From NCBI RefSeq assembly GCF_027924145.1, contig NZ_BRVP01000004.1, positions 1-64,000 on the forward strand: a stretch of 64,000 bases of DNA, read 5' to 3'. The DNA comes from Neptunitalea chrysea. Lineage in GTDB: Bacteria > Bacteroidota > Bacteroidia > Flavobacteriales > Flavobacteriaceae. Each line of letters starts with the position of its first letter. Position 1 is the stretch's first letter. This document shows positions 63,944-64,000 of this stretch, piece after piece. The position numbers and the translations under genes were made by a program. The notes below the pieces were generated by a model. The model ran no database searches and had not been told where the DNA came from. It saw nothing but the letters and a program-made list of their open reading frames with translations.

Positions 63944-64000
63944 GTTTTTTTTACTTTGAATATATATAGATTCATTAATGAATAATATATAAGATTTATT

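Overview
The window comes from an AT-rich member of the Bacteroidetes, almost certainly a (probably marine) Flavobacteriaceae species; I cannot name the genus. Supporting signs are the type IX secretion component PorQ, two decayed genes ending in type IX sorting domains, many 'SCxxxDD' lipoproteins, start sites without strong Shine-Dalgarno sequences, and promoters of the Bacteroidetes type (TTTG or TTG, then TANNTTTG). The DNA reads as chromosome. I found no rRNA or tRNA gene, transposase, prophage or CRISPR array.

Layout. 1-5.3 kb: the tail of an outer-membrane barrel gene, catalase-peroxidase katG, a secreted GH43 glycosidase, and a broken type IX cargo gene. 5.4-8.4 kb: a TRIC-type channel, a coiled-coil membrane protein and two esterase-like hydrolases. 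8.7-11.7 kb: an arsenic operon, arsR-arsM-arsC-acr3, covering methylation, arsenate reduction and efflux. 11.8-17.3 kb: a universal stress protein, small secreted proteins, and a LytS/LytTR two-component pair flanked by two related lipoproteins. 17.4-20.7 kb: an MFS exporter, glutathione peroxidase-ohrR under a remarkable 46-bp perfect palindrome, and trxB. 20.9-25.3 kb: a PspC/PadR/DUF4870 envelope locus with a repeat-built small ORF, then DUF4442 and AIM24 genes. 25.5-28.2 kb: oxyR, a second broken type IX gene, dps and a DUF2141 gene.

28.3-35.3 kb: the DUF58-MoxR-DUF4350-DUF4129-SpoIIM cluster facing an RDD gene. 35.3-42.2 kb: cyclophilin and NUDIX genes that start on the same four bases, an acyltransferase, an ECF sigma pair, type II NADH dehydrogenase, DinB-like, MsrB and alpha/beta hydrolase genes. 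42.4-52.9 kb: glycogen branching enzyme, GH31 glucosidase, M48 and CPBP proteases, lipoproteins, an Atg22-like transporter and a thrombospondin-3-repeat protein. 53-55.9 kb: an ECF sigma operon with beta-helical envelope proteins. 56.1-64 kb: lon, porQ, cmk, rpsA and a NarX/NarL-type pair.

The strongest theme is peroxide and redox defence (katG, oxyR, dps, gpx, ohrR, trxB, msrB). A shared dyad, ACTAT-N11-ATAGT or close to it, lies upstream of oxyR, dps and katG and fits a LysR-type OxyR site. The second theme is gene decay: two type IX cargo pseudogenes, a fragmentary outer-membrane gene, and three short protein-like remnants on the minus strand of intergenic gaps. I found no clear new multi-gene system. 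The most original signals are the gpx-ohrR palindrome, the MNIINQK repeat small ORF coupled to padR, the shared peroxide dyad, and the overlapping divergent starts at 36042-36045.
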